Shown here: piece after piece, positions 1-7,643 of the stretch
Position numbering within the stretch: the stretch's first letter is position 1
How the letters are laid out: every line of letters starts with the position of its first letter
DNA from: an uncultured Bacilli bacterium
GTDB lineage: Bacteria > Bacillota_I > Bacilli_A > RF39 > UBA660
DNA length: 18,732 nucleotides
Assembly (NCBI GenBank): GCA_934130405.1
Contig: CAKOXX010000023.1
Coordinates: forward strand, 1 to 18,732
Direction: 5' to 3'
Program-made: the position numbers and the translations under genes
Notes under the pieces: generated by a model
The model's database searches: none
Told to the model about the DNA's origin: nothing
Seen by the model: the letters and a program-made list of their open reading frames with translations, nothing else

Positions 1-137
1 CCATAATAAAATCTCTCCATTTCTTTTATTTTATCATGGAAAGATTTTCTATTTACACAAATTTATTTACAGACTCAGAAATTTCAAGAATGATTAATAT
101 ATCATTAGAAGATATAAAAAGAATGAGCCAGTTATAG
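1..137 (+). CDS. C-terminal end of an unidentified protein (partial at the left edge)
   Basis: One frame (codons starting at base 3) stays open from the left edge to a TAG at 135-137. It encodes about 44 residues ending in a charged, helical-looking stretch (SEISRMINISLEDIKRMSQL). An ATG at 36 lies in this frame but has no Shine-Dalgarno (SD) sequence before it, so the gene most likely begins outside the window. The stop codon lies in the loop of a strong symmetric hairpin that also ends the facing infB operon, which is the usual arrangement for two convergent genes and the main reason I believe the frame is coding. I do not recognise the family from so short a tail. It could still be a chance open frame. 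Confidence 0.4.
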   Translation, partial: IIKSLHFFYFIMERFSIYTNLFTDSEISRMINISLEDIKRMSQL

Positions 138-150
138 GTTCATTCCTTTT
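116..150. terminator. Bidirectional rho-independent terminator between the left-edge gene and infB
   Basis: The nine-base arm at 121-129 (GAATGAGCC) pairs with 137-145 (GGTTCATTC), with one G-U pair and a 7-base loop. An A run precedes it and a T run follows it, so it can stop transcripts from either strand. It lies 7 bases beyond the infB stop codon and contains the stop of the left-edge reading frame in its loop. Confidence 0.8.
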
Positions 151-151
151 C

Positions 152-2272
152 TTATCTTTTAACTTCTACTAAATCGTATACTTCAATCTGATCATTTTCT
201 TTGTAGTCTTGACAATTTTCTAAAGTAAGTCCACAATCCATACCCTTGCTAACTTCTTTAGCATTATCTTTACCACGTTGAAGTGACTTGATTTTGCCTT
301 GATAAACAACTATACCATCACGAATAAGTCTAGCATTTTCTCCCATCTTAATAGTTCCGTTAGTTACGTGACAACCTGCAATTAAACCGACCTTAGAAAA
401 TTTGAATATTTGACGAATTTCTAAGTTACCAGTAATAACTTCTTCGTACTCAGGTTCTAGCATACCTTTCATAGCAGCTTCCATCTCTTCAACTACTTTA
501 TAAATAATATCATAAGTTCTAATAGAAACACCATACTCTTTAGCTAGGTCCATTACTTTGCCACTACCTCTTACATTAAAACCAATAATAATGGCATTTG
601 AAGCTTGAGCAAGAACAATATCGCTTTCTGTAATAGCCCCAACACTTGCTCTTATGATATTAACCTTAACTCCTTCAACATCAATTTTTTCAAGAGATTG
701 TCTTACAGCTTCTAAACTACCAGTAACATCTGTTTTTAAAACAATATTAATCTCTTTTAACCCTTCATTTATTTGACCAAATAAATCATCAAGAGTCATA
801 CCAGTACGATTAGTATCCGCTTCTTTAGCTCTTAAACTACGTTCTTCAGCGATAGATTTAGCTTGCTTTTCTGTTTCAAAAGCCATAAATTTATCGCCTG
901 CTTTTGGTGTTTCAGATAATCCAGTAATTTCTACTGGCATAGATGGTGTTGCCGAAACAATATTTTGACCTAAATCATTCTTTAATGTTCTAACTTTGCC
1001 AAAAGATGTACCAACTACGATTGGGTCACCTAATCTTAAAGTACCATTTTGAATTAATAAAGTTACAACACTACCCATATGCTTATCCATTTGACTTTCT
1101 AAAACAGCTCCAGTTGCATATCTTTTCGGATTAGCTTTTAACTCTTGCATTTCTGCTATTAATAAAATGTTTTCAAGTAAATCTTCAACACCTTCACCAG
1201 TAACTGCTGATATTTTATTAACTAGAGTATCTCCACCCCATTCTTCTGGAGTAAGTCCAGCATCTACTAAACCCGTCATTACTCTATCAATATTAGCTTC
1301 TGGTTTATCAATCTTATTAATTGCAACAATAATTGGAACTTTTGCTGCTTTAGCATGATCAATTGCTTCTTTAGTTTGAGGTTTTACTCCATCATCTGCT
1401 GCTACTATAATTATAACTATATCAGTAACAGATGCTCCTCTAGCACGCATTTCGGTAAAAGCTTCATGACCAGGTGTGTCAATAAAGGTTATATCTTTAC
1501 CTTTACATTTTACTTGATAAGCACCAATTGCTTGAGTAATACCACCAGCTTCACCACTAGCTACACTACTTTTTCTTAAATAATCAAGTAAAGTAGTTTT
1601 ACCATGGTCAACATGTCCCATAATTGTTACTACTGGAGGACGTTCTACTAAATCATCATCACTATCTACAAGTTCATAATTTTCAAAATTAGAAATATCT
1701 TGAGTTTCTTCTTTCTTAACAGTTTTATTAAACTCTAAAGCAAGAACTTCAACATCATCAAAAGATAAAGTTTTATTAACTGTTGCTAAGATTCCTAAAC
1801 CCATAAGTTTCTTAATAACTTCACTAGGAGAAACATTAGCACAATTTGCCACATCTCCTACTGTCATTCCTTCTTTATAAAGAATAACAGAATCATCTTT
1901 GGCTGTTTCATTACTTTGTAATTTTTCTCTATGCTTGTAAAGTTTCTTTCTTTCTTCTCTAAATTTAGTATTAGAACCTTTAGTTACCTTGTTCTTTTTA
2001 GAAGGTTTCTTACTCTCCTTATTATAAGAACTATTACCATAAGCAATTTCTTCAGCTTTCATAGAAAGTGCAATGTCTTCTACTATCTCATCATTCACAT
2101 CTTCACTTGGAACATAATCCTCTTCATCTTGAAAAGCATTATCAAGAAGAATAACCTCATCATCACTTAAAAGACGATTAGGGTCAGTAGTGATAAGTTT
2201 TAAAGTAGCCATCTTAGCTAAAACATCTTCTACACTCTTTCCAATATCTAAAGCATAATCTTGTATATTCAT
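152..2272 (-). CDS. infB: Translation initiation factor IF-2
   Basis: This is the GTPase that brings initiator tRNA to the 30S subunit and promotes 50S joining. About 706 residues, close to the short Firmicutes form. Two IF2-N modules are visible (about 1-48 and 133-185), separated by a basic, low-complexity linker. The G domain follows with GHVDHGKT (219-226), DTPGH (265-269) and NKID (319-322), then the usual beta-barrel and C-terminal fMet-tRNA domains. The frame extends to a GTG at 2281, but that GTG is part of the SD itself (AGAGGTG). The ATG at 2272, six bases after it, is the better start. It is the last gene of the rimP-nusA-rnpM-infB operon, 17 bases after rnpM, and is closed by the hairpin at 116-150. 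The L7Ae-like gene that often sits just before infB in Firmicutes is absent, and rbfA does not follow. Confidence 0.97.
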   Translation of the reverse strand: MNIQDYALDIGKSVEDVLAKMATLKLITTDPNRLLSDDEVILLDNAFQDEEDYVPSEDVNDEIVEDIALSMKAEEIAYGNSSYNKESKKPSKKNKVTKGSNTKFREERKKLYKHREKLQSNETAKDDSVILYKEGMTVGDVANCANVSPSEVIKKLMGLGILATVNKTLSFDDVEVLALEFNKTVKKEETQDISNFENYELVDSDDDLVERPPVVTIMGHVDHGKTTLLDYLRKSSVASGEAGGITQAIGAYQVKCKGKDITFIDTPGHEAFTEMRARGASVTDIVIIIVAADDGVKPQTKEAIDHAKAAKVPIIVAINKIDKPEANIDRVMTGLVDAGLTPEEWGGDTLVNKISAVTGEGVEDLLENILLIAEMQELKANPKRYATGAVLESQMDKHMGSVVTLLIQNGTLRLGDPIVVGTSFGKVRTLKNDLGQNIVSATPSMPVEITGLSETPKAGDKFMAFETEKQAKSIAEERSLRAKEADTNRTGMTLDDLFGQINEGLKEINIVLKTDVTGSLEAVRQSLEKIDVEGVKVNIIRASVGAITESDIVLAQASNAIIIGFNVRGSGKVMDLAKEYGVSIRTYDIIYKVVEEMEAAMKGMLEPEYEEVITGNLEIRQIFKFSKVGLIAGCHVTNGTIKMGENARLIRDGIVVYQGKIKSLQRGKDNAKEVSKGMDCGLTLENCQDYKENDQIEVYDLVEVKR

Positions 2273-2289
2273 ACACTTCACCTCTTTCT

Positions 2290-2553
2290 TTAATTTTCAA
2301 TTATTTTTTCAATTTCCTCATATATACTATCAGGAATAGTACATTCTAACTTTCTTTCTAGACTTTTTCTTTTCTTGGCTTCTTTTAAGACTTCTAAGTC
2401 TTTTTTAATATATGCGCCACGACCGTTTTTCTTTCCAGTTAAATCAACAAAGACCTCTCCTTCTTTGTTTCTAACTATACGAAGAAGGTCTTTCTTTTCT
2501 AGTTTCTCTAAAGTAACGGAGCAAGTTCTGTAAGGTATTTTTCTTACTTTCAT
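2290..2553 (-). CDS. rnpM: RNase P modulator RnpM (YlxR family RNA-binding protein)
   Basis: A small basic protein of 87 residues. YlxR/RnpM family members bind RNA, and the Bacillus member is reported to bind and modulate RNase P RNA. The family signature is clear: an N-terminal RKIPYRTC, then DLLRIVR near 23-29, a TGKKNGRGAYI block near 39-49, and a basic C-terminal helix. The first cysteine of the usual motif is present (C11). The later cysteine often seen after GRGAY is replaced (KKDLEVLKEA). The gene starts 3 bases after the nusA stop, and its SD (AAGGTGAG) is made of the last nusA codons, so its translation is probably coupled to nusA. Position between nusA and infB is the standard location for this family. 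Confidence 0.93.
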   Translation of the reverse strand: MKVRKIPYRTCSVTLEKLEKKDLLRIVRNKEGEVFVDLTGKKNGRGAYIKKDLEVLKEAKKRKSLERKLECTIPDSIYEEIEKIIEN

Positions 2554-2556
2554 CTC

Positions 2557-3756
2557 TTACTCACCTTCTTTTTTAATATTAATTCCTAACTCTTTTGCTT
2601 GTTCTCTTGTTTTAATATCAATATTATATTTAGTTAAACGACTAGCAAGTTTAGCATTCATTCCTCTTTTACCAATTGCTAAAGAGAAATTATCACCATC
2701 TGCTATTACAATTGCTTCTTTTTTATTAGGGTCTGTTAATAATACAGTTAAATCTTTAGCAGGTGATAAAGCATTACGAATAAATTCTACTGGGTCTTTA
2801 TCATATTTAATAATATCTACTTTTTCACCATGTAATTCTGTAATTATATTAGCAATACGACTTCCCTTTTCACCGATACAAGCACCGATTGGATCTACAT
2901 TATTATTTTCAGAATAAACTGCTACTTTACTACGATTACCAGCATCTCTTGCAACAGCATACATTAAAACAGTACCATCTCTAAGTTCTGGTATTTCATG
3001 TTCAAATAAACGTTTAACAAAACCGTAATGTGTTCTAGAAAGTAATACTAATAAGCTACGTCCATTATTATCAACTTTACTAACATATACTTTTAACTGA
3101 CTTCCCATCTCAATCTTTTCACCAGGAATAATATCTTTCTTTGGTAAGATACCATTACAACGACCTAAATCAATATAATAATTATCAGTATCTTCTAAAG
3201 CAACTGTTCCGATCAATAATTCATCTTGTTTATCACCAAACTCTGCCATAATACTATTTCTTTCAGCTTCTCTTATCTTTTGAACTACAACTTGTTTAGC
3301 AGTAGAAGCAGCTACTCTTCCAAAATCATGAGGAGTTACTTCAGTATCAATAGTATCACCAATATTTAAACTTTTATCTATCTTTCTAGCATCAGTTAAT
3401 CTAATTTCACATTCTGGATTAAAGAAACTAATTTTTTCTTTTTCTTCTTGCTCTTCTTCCTCTTCTTTAGATTCTATTTCTTCTTCCTCATCTTCATCTG
3501 CATAATGTTCAAATAGATAATCTTCATATTCTTCTCTAGTCATCTTTTCATCTTCAACTACGGTTAAATAAGAATATACTTTTATCTCTCCTGTTTTTTC
3601 ATTAATTAATACTTTTACATTACTATTCTTTGTATTATAGTTTTTCTTATAAGCAGAAGTTAGTGCTTGTTGCATAGCTTCATAAACTATACTTTTGTCA
3701 ATATTCTTTTCTTTTACAATATTATCAACTGCTTTTAAAAACTCTTTACTATTCAT
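2557..3756 (-). CDS. nusA: Transcription elongation/termination factor NusA
   Basis: NusA binds RNA polymerase and nascent RNA and controls pausing, termination and antitermination. 399 residues. The order is the Firmicutes one: RNA polymerase-binding N-terminal domain (1-125), S1 domain (about 178-245), KH1 with GACIGEKGSRI (291-301) and KH2 with LAIGKRGMNAKLASRL (359-374). The extra acidic C-terminal repeats of the enterobacterial protein are absent, as expected. An oddity is a run of almost pure Asp/Glu/Lys/Gln at residues 86-109, inserted in the N-terminal domain, where compact family members have a short loop. The start ATG overlaps the last 8 bases of rimP and has the SD AGGAGA 8 bases upstream, so translation is likely coupled. 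Confidence 0.97.
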   Translation of the reverse strand: MNSKEFLKAVDNIVKEKNIDKSIVYEAMQQALTSAYKKNYNTKNSNVKVLINEKTGEIKVYSYLTVVEDEKMTREEYEDYLFEHYADEDEEEEIESKEEEEEQEEKEKISFFNPECEIRLTDARKIDKSLNIGDTIDTEVTPHDFGRVAASTAKQVVVQKIREAERNSIMAEFGDKQDELLIGTVALEDTDNYYIDLGRCNGILPKKDIIPGEKIEMGSQLKVYVSKVDNNGRSLLVLLSRTHYGFVKRLFEHEIPELRDGTVLMYAVARDAGNRSKVAVYSENNNVDPIGACIGEKGSRIANIITELHGEKVDIIKYDKDPVEFIRNALSPAKDLTVLLTDPNKKEAIVIADGDNFSLAIGKRGMNAKLASRLTKYNIDIKTREQAKELGINIKKEGE

Positions 3757-4006
3757 TGTTTATATCTCCTTTCTCTTTAGAATGAATATCTAATACTTCT
3801 ACATCATTTAAAAGATTAGTTTTATCTAGTATTGGATTAATTATTTTTGTTGCTAAAGTTATTTTTTCAACATCAATAACTTCATCACTATCAAGCTCAA
3901 TATTTCTTGTTTTAACCCCTTCTTCATTAGAGTCGTAAACACTACTTACTCTAAGATTAAGGTCTTTGATGGCATCACTTATTAAGCTTTTAATTTCTTC
4001 TTCCAT
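3749..4006 (-). CDS. rimP: Short RimP-like ribosome maturation factor (N-terminal domain only)
   Basis: RimP helps 30S assembly and is normally about 150 residues with two domains. Here the protein is 85 residues. The central part (ELDSDEVIDVEKITLATKII, then a LNDVEVLDI strand) fits the RimP N-terminal alpha/beta domain, and the place directly before nusA is the canonical rimP site. The region that should read as a SSPGLDRPL-like hinge is replaced by HSKEKGD, and the protein then stops, so the SH3-like C-terminal domain is missing. I chose the ATG at 4006 because a perfect AAGGAGG lies 4 bases upstream. The longer frame to 4078 would start inside the -10 box of the promoter. The call rests on position and weak similarity; it could be an unrelated replacement. 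Confidence 0.7.
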   Translation of the reverse strand: MEEEIKSLISDAIKDLNLRVSSVYDSNEEGVKTRNIELDSDEVIDVEKITLATKIINPILDKTNLLNDVEVLDIHSKEKGDINNE

Positions 4007-4022
4007 AGTACCTCCTTCAACT

Positions 4023-4059
4023 AGAAAGAGTGGGATCATTTTAGTTCCCACTCCTTTCT
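4023..4059 (-). promoter_or_regulatory. Stable hairpin at the 5' end of the rimP-nusA operon mRNA
   Basis: On the minus strand AGAAAG-G-AGTGGGA (4059-4029 side) pairs with TCCCACTCTTTCT, giving 13 base pairs with one bulged base and a 10-base loop. The stem starts within a few bases of the transcription start predicted from the promoter at 4068-4096 and ends just before the rimP SD (4011-4017). The run after the stem (TAGTTGAAGG) is not a T tract, so I read it as a leader structure for stability or regulation rather than a standard terminator. Confidence 0.65.
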
Positions 4060-4067
4060 TACTACTC

Positions 4068-4096
4068 ATTATAACCAAATAATTTAATTTTGTCTA
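4068..4096 (-). promoter_or_regulatory. Promoter of the rimP-nusA-rnpM-infB operon
   Basis: On the minus strand a -35 TAGACA (4096-4091) is separated by exactly 17 bases from a perfect -10 TATAAT (4073-4068). The expected start is near 4061, directly before the leader hairpin. The promoter occupies the gap to the divergent CPBP gene. Confidence 0.8.
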
Positions 4097-4143
4097 GTTT
4101 TTTCTTTTTGCTGATGGTATTATATTTATAGTGAGGTGGACAT

Positions 4144-4830
4144 ATGAGTGATACTCTTAAAGAAAAGATTATTTATATAGTTAAAGCGATTAGTGTTATC
4201 TTGCTTTTCTTTGCATCTAGCTATTTTAAAGTTTTTTTTGCAGTAATTCTAAGAATTGATTTAAAACATATTTCTGATTTAAATTTTTTAATCTTAACTG
4301 TTTTATCTGATATTGTGTTATTTTTTATGTTTTATTTCATCTATCGAAAAGATTTAAAAAGAGAGTTTAAAAGATTCAAAGATAATTTTGCTAAATGTTT
4401 CGATACTGGTTTAAAATACTGGTTGATAGGTCTTGGTATTATGATGATATCTAATATTGCAATTTCTCTTTTTACGTCATTAAGTAATTCTACTAATGAA
4501 CAAAATGTCCAAAGTTTAATACCAGCTAGTCCAATACTTATGTTTATTGCAGCAGGAATATTTGCACCAATCTTAGAAGAGATTACTTTTAGAAAAACTT
4601 TTCAAACTATTTTCAAGAATAAGTGGGTCTTTGCAATTATTTCCTTTCTAGTATTTGGGTATCTTCATGTTATGAATAGTTCCAATCCGTTAGAACTTCT
4701 TTATATCGTCCCATATGGTGCCCTAGGATTTGTCTTTGCACTAGCTGATTATGAAACAGATACGGTATTTACTTCTATTATGATGCACATGATACATAAC
4801 AGTATCTTGATTTGTTTATCTTTATTATAA
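4144..4830 (+). CDS. CPBP family intramembrane glutamic protease (CAAX/Abi type)
   Basis: A 228-residue membrane protein with about six to eight hydrophobic segments. The three conserved membrane motifs of the CPBP (Rce1-like) family are all present in order: EEITFR (145-150), FGYLH (171-175) and HMIHN (215-219). These supply the catalytic glutamates and histidines. Family members cleave proteins or peptides within the membrane; in Gram-positives some serve in bacteriocin self-immunity and surface protein processing, but the substrate here cannot be told. The start has a GAGGTGG SD 5-6 bases upstream. It is a single-gene unit diverging from the rimP operon and converging on the Fic gene, with 50 AT-rich bases between them and only a weak hairpin. 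Confidence 0.92.
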   Translation: MSDTLKEKIIYIVKAISVILLFFASSYFKVFFAVILRIDLKHISDLNFLILTVLSDIVLFFMFYFIYRKDLKREFKRFKDNFAKCFDTGLKYWLIGLGIMMISNIAISLFTSLSNSTNEQNVQSLIPASPILMFIAAGIFAPILEEITFRKTFQTIFKNKWVFAIISFLVFGYLHVMNSSNPLELLYIVPYGALGFVFALADYETDTVFTSIMMHMIHNSILICLSLL

Positions 4831-4880
4831 GAAAAATTTTAGAGAGTATATCTTTAGATTTTTTTGTATGTCTTAATAAT

Positions 4881-5621
4881 TTATAATTCAAAATCAAGTA
4901 ACTGATTACAGACTTGTTCATAGATATCTTGTTCATTTTTTATAGTATCTATCAGATACATCTTATCGTTTTTATATTCTTTTAATCCTCTCATATAGTA
5001 TGGCTTATCAGTGTCTAAAACAATAAAGGGAAGTATATTATTTTTTAAACATTCTTTAAACATTATTATCCTACCAACACGACCATTGCCATCACCGAAA
5101 GGATGAATTCTTTCAAATCTTACGTGAAATTCAATGATATCTTCCAGTGTTACACTTTCTATACTTTTATACCGTTCTAATAAAGTTTCTATATCTTTTT
5201 CTACATCAGCAGGCGATGAAGTATTAATAACATTGATTAGTCCTATTTTATTCGGAACTACTTTAAAACCACCAACATTATATCTTGGATTGTCTTCATC
5301 AGTAGTATTTCTCTTTAAAATTTTATTCATTTCAATGATATTTTCTTTACTAAGTTCCTCATCAATGATATCTAACATATAATCGAACAAACGAAAATGA
5401 TTTTTCATTTCAATTAAGTCGTCAAGTTTTATAGCATCATCAGCCTTGGGGATAAATGAATTAGTTTCAAAGATTTCTTCGGTTTCATCTTCTGTTAAGT
5501 GTCCACCTTCTATTTTATTAGAGTTAAAAGCAAAGTTAACTTGAGAAAAATGATAGATATTTCCTTTAAACTTTGACTTTTTCTGTTCAATTAATTCAGT
5601 TTTCAATTTTTTCAAGTCCAC
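4881..5621 (-). CDS. Fic domain protein (probable AMPylator/de-AMPylator) with N-terminal inhibitory motif
   Basis: A 246-residue Fic protein. The complete catalytic signature IHPFGDGNGRVGR is at 172-184, with H173 as catalytic base and N179 and R181 for phosphate binding. An N-terminal SNKIEG (34-39) fits the (S/T)xxxE(G/N) autoinhibitory helix of class II Fic proteins, with E38 the glutamate that blocks productive ATP binding. Such proteins transfer AMP from ATP to hydroxyl side chains of target proteins, and the target is unknown here. No toxin-antitoxin partner lies beside it, which agrees with self-contained inhibition. The start is GTG at 5621, with AAGGAAG 9 bases upstream. It follows ylbL by 39 bases on the same strand and has a possible own -10 (TATAAT, 5651-5646) without a good -35. 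Confidence 0.93.
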   Translation of the reverse strand: MDLKKLKTELIEQKKSKFKGNIYHFSQVNFAFNSNKIEGGHLTEDETEEIFETNSFIPKADDAIKLDDLIEMKNHFRLFDYMLDIIDEELSKENIIEMNKILKRNTTDEDNPRYNVGGFKVVPNKIGLINVINTSSPADVEKDIETLLERYKSIESVTLEDIIEFHVRFERIHPFGDGNGRVGRIIMFKECLKNNILPFIVLDTDKPYYMRGLKEYKNDKMYLIDTIKNEQDIYEQVCNQLLDFEL

Positions 5622-5660
5622 TAAAGATCACTTCCTTTATTTAATATTATACACTATAGT

Positions 5661-6683
5661 TTAAGAAAATTTTTCTAAAACTTTTAGAGCATCATCAAAA
5701 GTTGCTACTGCTTCTATTCTAATTGAATAACCTTTTCTCTTTTTCTCTTTCATCGCTTCTTCGTAGTTCTCACCAGCAGGTACTAGAAATACATCAGCTT
5801 TTTGTCTTACTGCTCCATTTAACTTATATTTAACACCACCGATACTTCCGACACTACCATCTTCTTCAATAGTTCCAGTACCGACGATTTTTTTACCATT
5901 AGTAATATCTTTCTTTGTTAAATTATTATAAATAGCAAGGGTTAACATCAAACCACCTGATGGACCACTTTCGCTTTGTTTAAACTTCAACTCTATTTTA
6001 GGATCAGTATCATAATCATAAATCATCATAATACTAACACCAGCTTGTTTAACTCCTTTATTATCTTTGATGGTAACAGTTACCTCTTTTTCTTTCTTTT
6101 TTCTTTTAACTACTAAGTTTATTTTATCTCCTATTTCTTTAGTATTAATTATCTTCTTAAAATCATCTACATTAGTATATTTTTTATCCTCAACACTTAT
6201 TATTTCATCACCTACTCTAAGTCCATTTTCTTCTTTTTCAGTAACATATAAAACATAAGGATGACTTGCTTTGATTGTGACCTTCTTACCCGCTTTTTGA
6301 TAAGCTTGTAAAATAGCATTTTGATTAGCACTTTTTAGATAAATACGGTCTCTAAAAGTAACATCTTCCATTGTTTCATCATCAGTAAGAGTTACATCTT
6401 CCTCTTTTTCTAAATCCCAATCTTTCATTATTTTTGATAACAGATAAGTAGCTGGATTTCCTTTTAATTCTCTTACATAAGCAAAGTACATTTTGCCATT
6501 AATTTTATTTTTCTTAGAACTTTTAACATCTACTCTATTACTTATATCGATAGTACCACCACCAGCATAGACATAATAAGGTAATGGTATCGTTAATACT
6601 AAATAAAGGAGAAGAAAAACAATGATAGTTTTTAGATTTTCTGACATAAAGTTTTTAAATTTTTCATATAGTTTATTAAACAT
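5661..6683 (-). CDS. ylbL: YlbL/SepM-type PDZ and Lon-like S16 membrane serine protease
   Basis: A 340-residue membrane-anchored protease. One N-terminal membrane segment (about 18-39) is followed by an extracellular part, a PDZ domain (about 135-205) and a Lon-type S16 domain. In that domain the catalytic serine lies in SGPSGGLM (S242), and the partner lysine is in the GGVKYK motif near 283-287. In Bacillus, YlbL degrades the division inhibitor YneA after DNA damage; in Streptococcus, SepM trims a signal peptide. The start at 6683 has AAAGGTG 8 bases upstream. The longer frame from 6707 begins inside the -10 box and is excluded. It lies next to ylbJ, as in Bacillus, but divergent. Confidence 0.92.
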   Translation of the reverse strand: MFNKLYEKFKNFMSENLKTIIVFLLLYLVLTIPLPYYVYAGGGTIDISNRVDVKSSKKNKINGKMYFAYVRELKGNPATYLLSKIMKDWDLEKEEDVTLTDDETMEDVTFRDRIYLKSANQNAILQAYQKAGKKVTIKASHPYVLYVTEKEENGLRVGDEIISVEDKKYTNVDDFKKIINTKEIGDKINLVVKRKKKEKEVTVTIKDNKGVKQAGVSIMMIYDYDTDPKIELKFKQSESGPSGGLMLTLAIYNNLTKKDITNGKKIVGTGTIEEDGSVGSIGGVKYKLNGAVRQKADVFLVPAGENYEEAMKEKKRKGYSIRIEAVATFDDALKVLEKFS

Positions 6684-6697
6684 TTTATCAACACCTT

Positions 6698-6711
6698 TAT
6701 AATACATTATA
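6698..6711. promoter_or_regulatory. Symmetric divergent -10 region shared by ylbL and ylbJ
   Basis: TATAAT at 6698-6703 (+) and TATAAT read on the minus strand at 6711-6706 form an inverted repeat with a two-base centre. The plus element would start ylbJ near 6710, the minus element ylbL near 6699 with a very short leader. A modest -35 (TTCATA) can be placed 16 bases upstream for the minus direction; no good -35 is seen for the plus direction. The two polymerases could not occupy the site together. Confidence 0.55.
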
Positions 6712-6728
6712 GCAGAGGTTTAAAAAAT

Positions 6729-7643
6729 ATGAAGAAAAAATATTACTATTTGCTAGGAGCGATTATCCTTTTATTTGCTTACTTTGGAATATTTTGTTTT
6801 CCAACAGTAATGATTAATACATCTATTAATGCCCTACTTATTTTTAGAGAAAAACTATTTCCTTCAATCTTTCCTTTTTTTGTTTTATCATTCTTATTTA
6901 TCAATATGGGTTATCCAGTTATACTTAGTAAATATTTTAAGAAGATAATGAATTGTATTTTTCATCTTGGAGAAAATTCAAGTTTTATTCTGTTGATGAG
7001 TATGATTTCTGGTTTTCCTTCTGGTGCTAAATATATTGTTAAAGATTATGAAGCTGGTTATATAAGTAAAGATGAAGGAAATCATTTATTAGTATTTACA
7101 CACTTTGCTAATCCATTATTTGTTCTTGGTACTTGTGGCCTACTTCTAGGAAATAAAAGACTTGCTTATAAAATATTTATTATTCAACTACTATCTAATA
7201 TTATTCTTGGTATTTTATTAAGACCTAAAGTTAGAAAAGAAGTCATTAAAAAAGAAGTAGAACTTCCTCCTACTCCTAATATTTTATTATTTCTACCTGA
7301 TGCTATAAATGAAGCTATGCAAGTATTAATCTTTATGCTGGGTTCTATCACTATCTTTCAGTTTTTTACTAATTGCTTTCTCCTTTTCTTCAACGAATCT
7401 AACTTTACGAAAGTAATCTTTTCTGGTTTTATGGACCTTACTACGGGAATAAGTCTCGTTCCAACTCTTGATTTTCCTTTGAAAATAAAAGCTTTAATCA
7501 TGTTAAATTTTATTACTTTCGGCAGTTTATCAGTACATTTACAAGTTATTAATGCCATTAAGAAGACTGACATATCTTATTATAACTTCTTAATCGGTAG
7601 AGTTCTACAATCAGTAATTGCTTCTATCCTTTTCCTTTGTTAA
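6729..7643 (+). CDS. ylbJ: YlbJ/SpoVV-type integral membrane protein
   Basis: A 304-residue membrane protein of the nucleoside-transporter-like/YlbJ family. The diagnostic SGFPSGAKYI lies near residues 94-103 and a FANPLFVLGTCG motif near 125-136. About eight hydrophobic segments are visible. In Bacillus the orthologue (SpoVV) works in the forespore envelope and is needed for dipicolinic acid uptake during sporulation. Here no sporulation gene lies nearby, so that role is inferred from the family only. The SD AGAGG is 11 bases before the ATG. The gene diverges from ylbL across overlapping -10 boxes, and its stop overlaps the stop of the facing prepilin gene by 3 bases. The ylbJ-ylbL neighbourhood is conserved in Firmicutes, which supports both calls. 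Confidence 0.88.
   Translation: MKKKYYYLLGAIILLFAYFGIFCFPTVMINTSINALLIFREKLFPSIFPFFVLSFLFINMGYPVILSKYFKKIMNCIFHLGENSSFILLMSMISGFPSGAKYIVKDYEAGYISKDEGNHLLVFTHFANPLFVLGTCGLLLGNKRLAYKIFIIQLLSNIILGILLRPKVRKEVIKKEVELPPTPNILLFLPDAINEAMQVLIFMLGSITIFQFFTNCFLLFFNESNFTKVIFSGFMDLTTGISLVPTLDFPLKIKALIMLNFITFGSLSVHLQVINAIKKTDISYYNFLIGRVLQSVIASILFLC

Noticed and set aside
4007..4078. N-terminal extension of the RimP-like frame (MVIMSSKKG...)
   Set aside because: Its first ATG overlaps the -10 box of the operon promoter and the extension is the leader hairpin; the ATG at 4006 has a perfect SD.
4831..4880. Terminator between the CPBP and Fic genes
   Set aside because: The AT-rich arms pair only with several mismatches; too weak to call.
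6684..6707. Eight-residue N-terminal extension of the YlbL frame
   Set aside because: The ATG at 6707 lies inside the TATAAT box; the SD fits the ATG at 6683.
7358..7573. Minus-strand 71-codon frame inside ylbJ
   Set aside because: Antisense shadow of a clear membrane protein gene; no SD or promoter.
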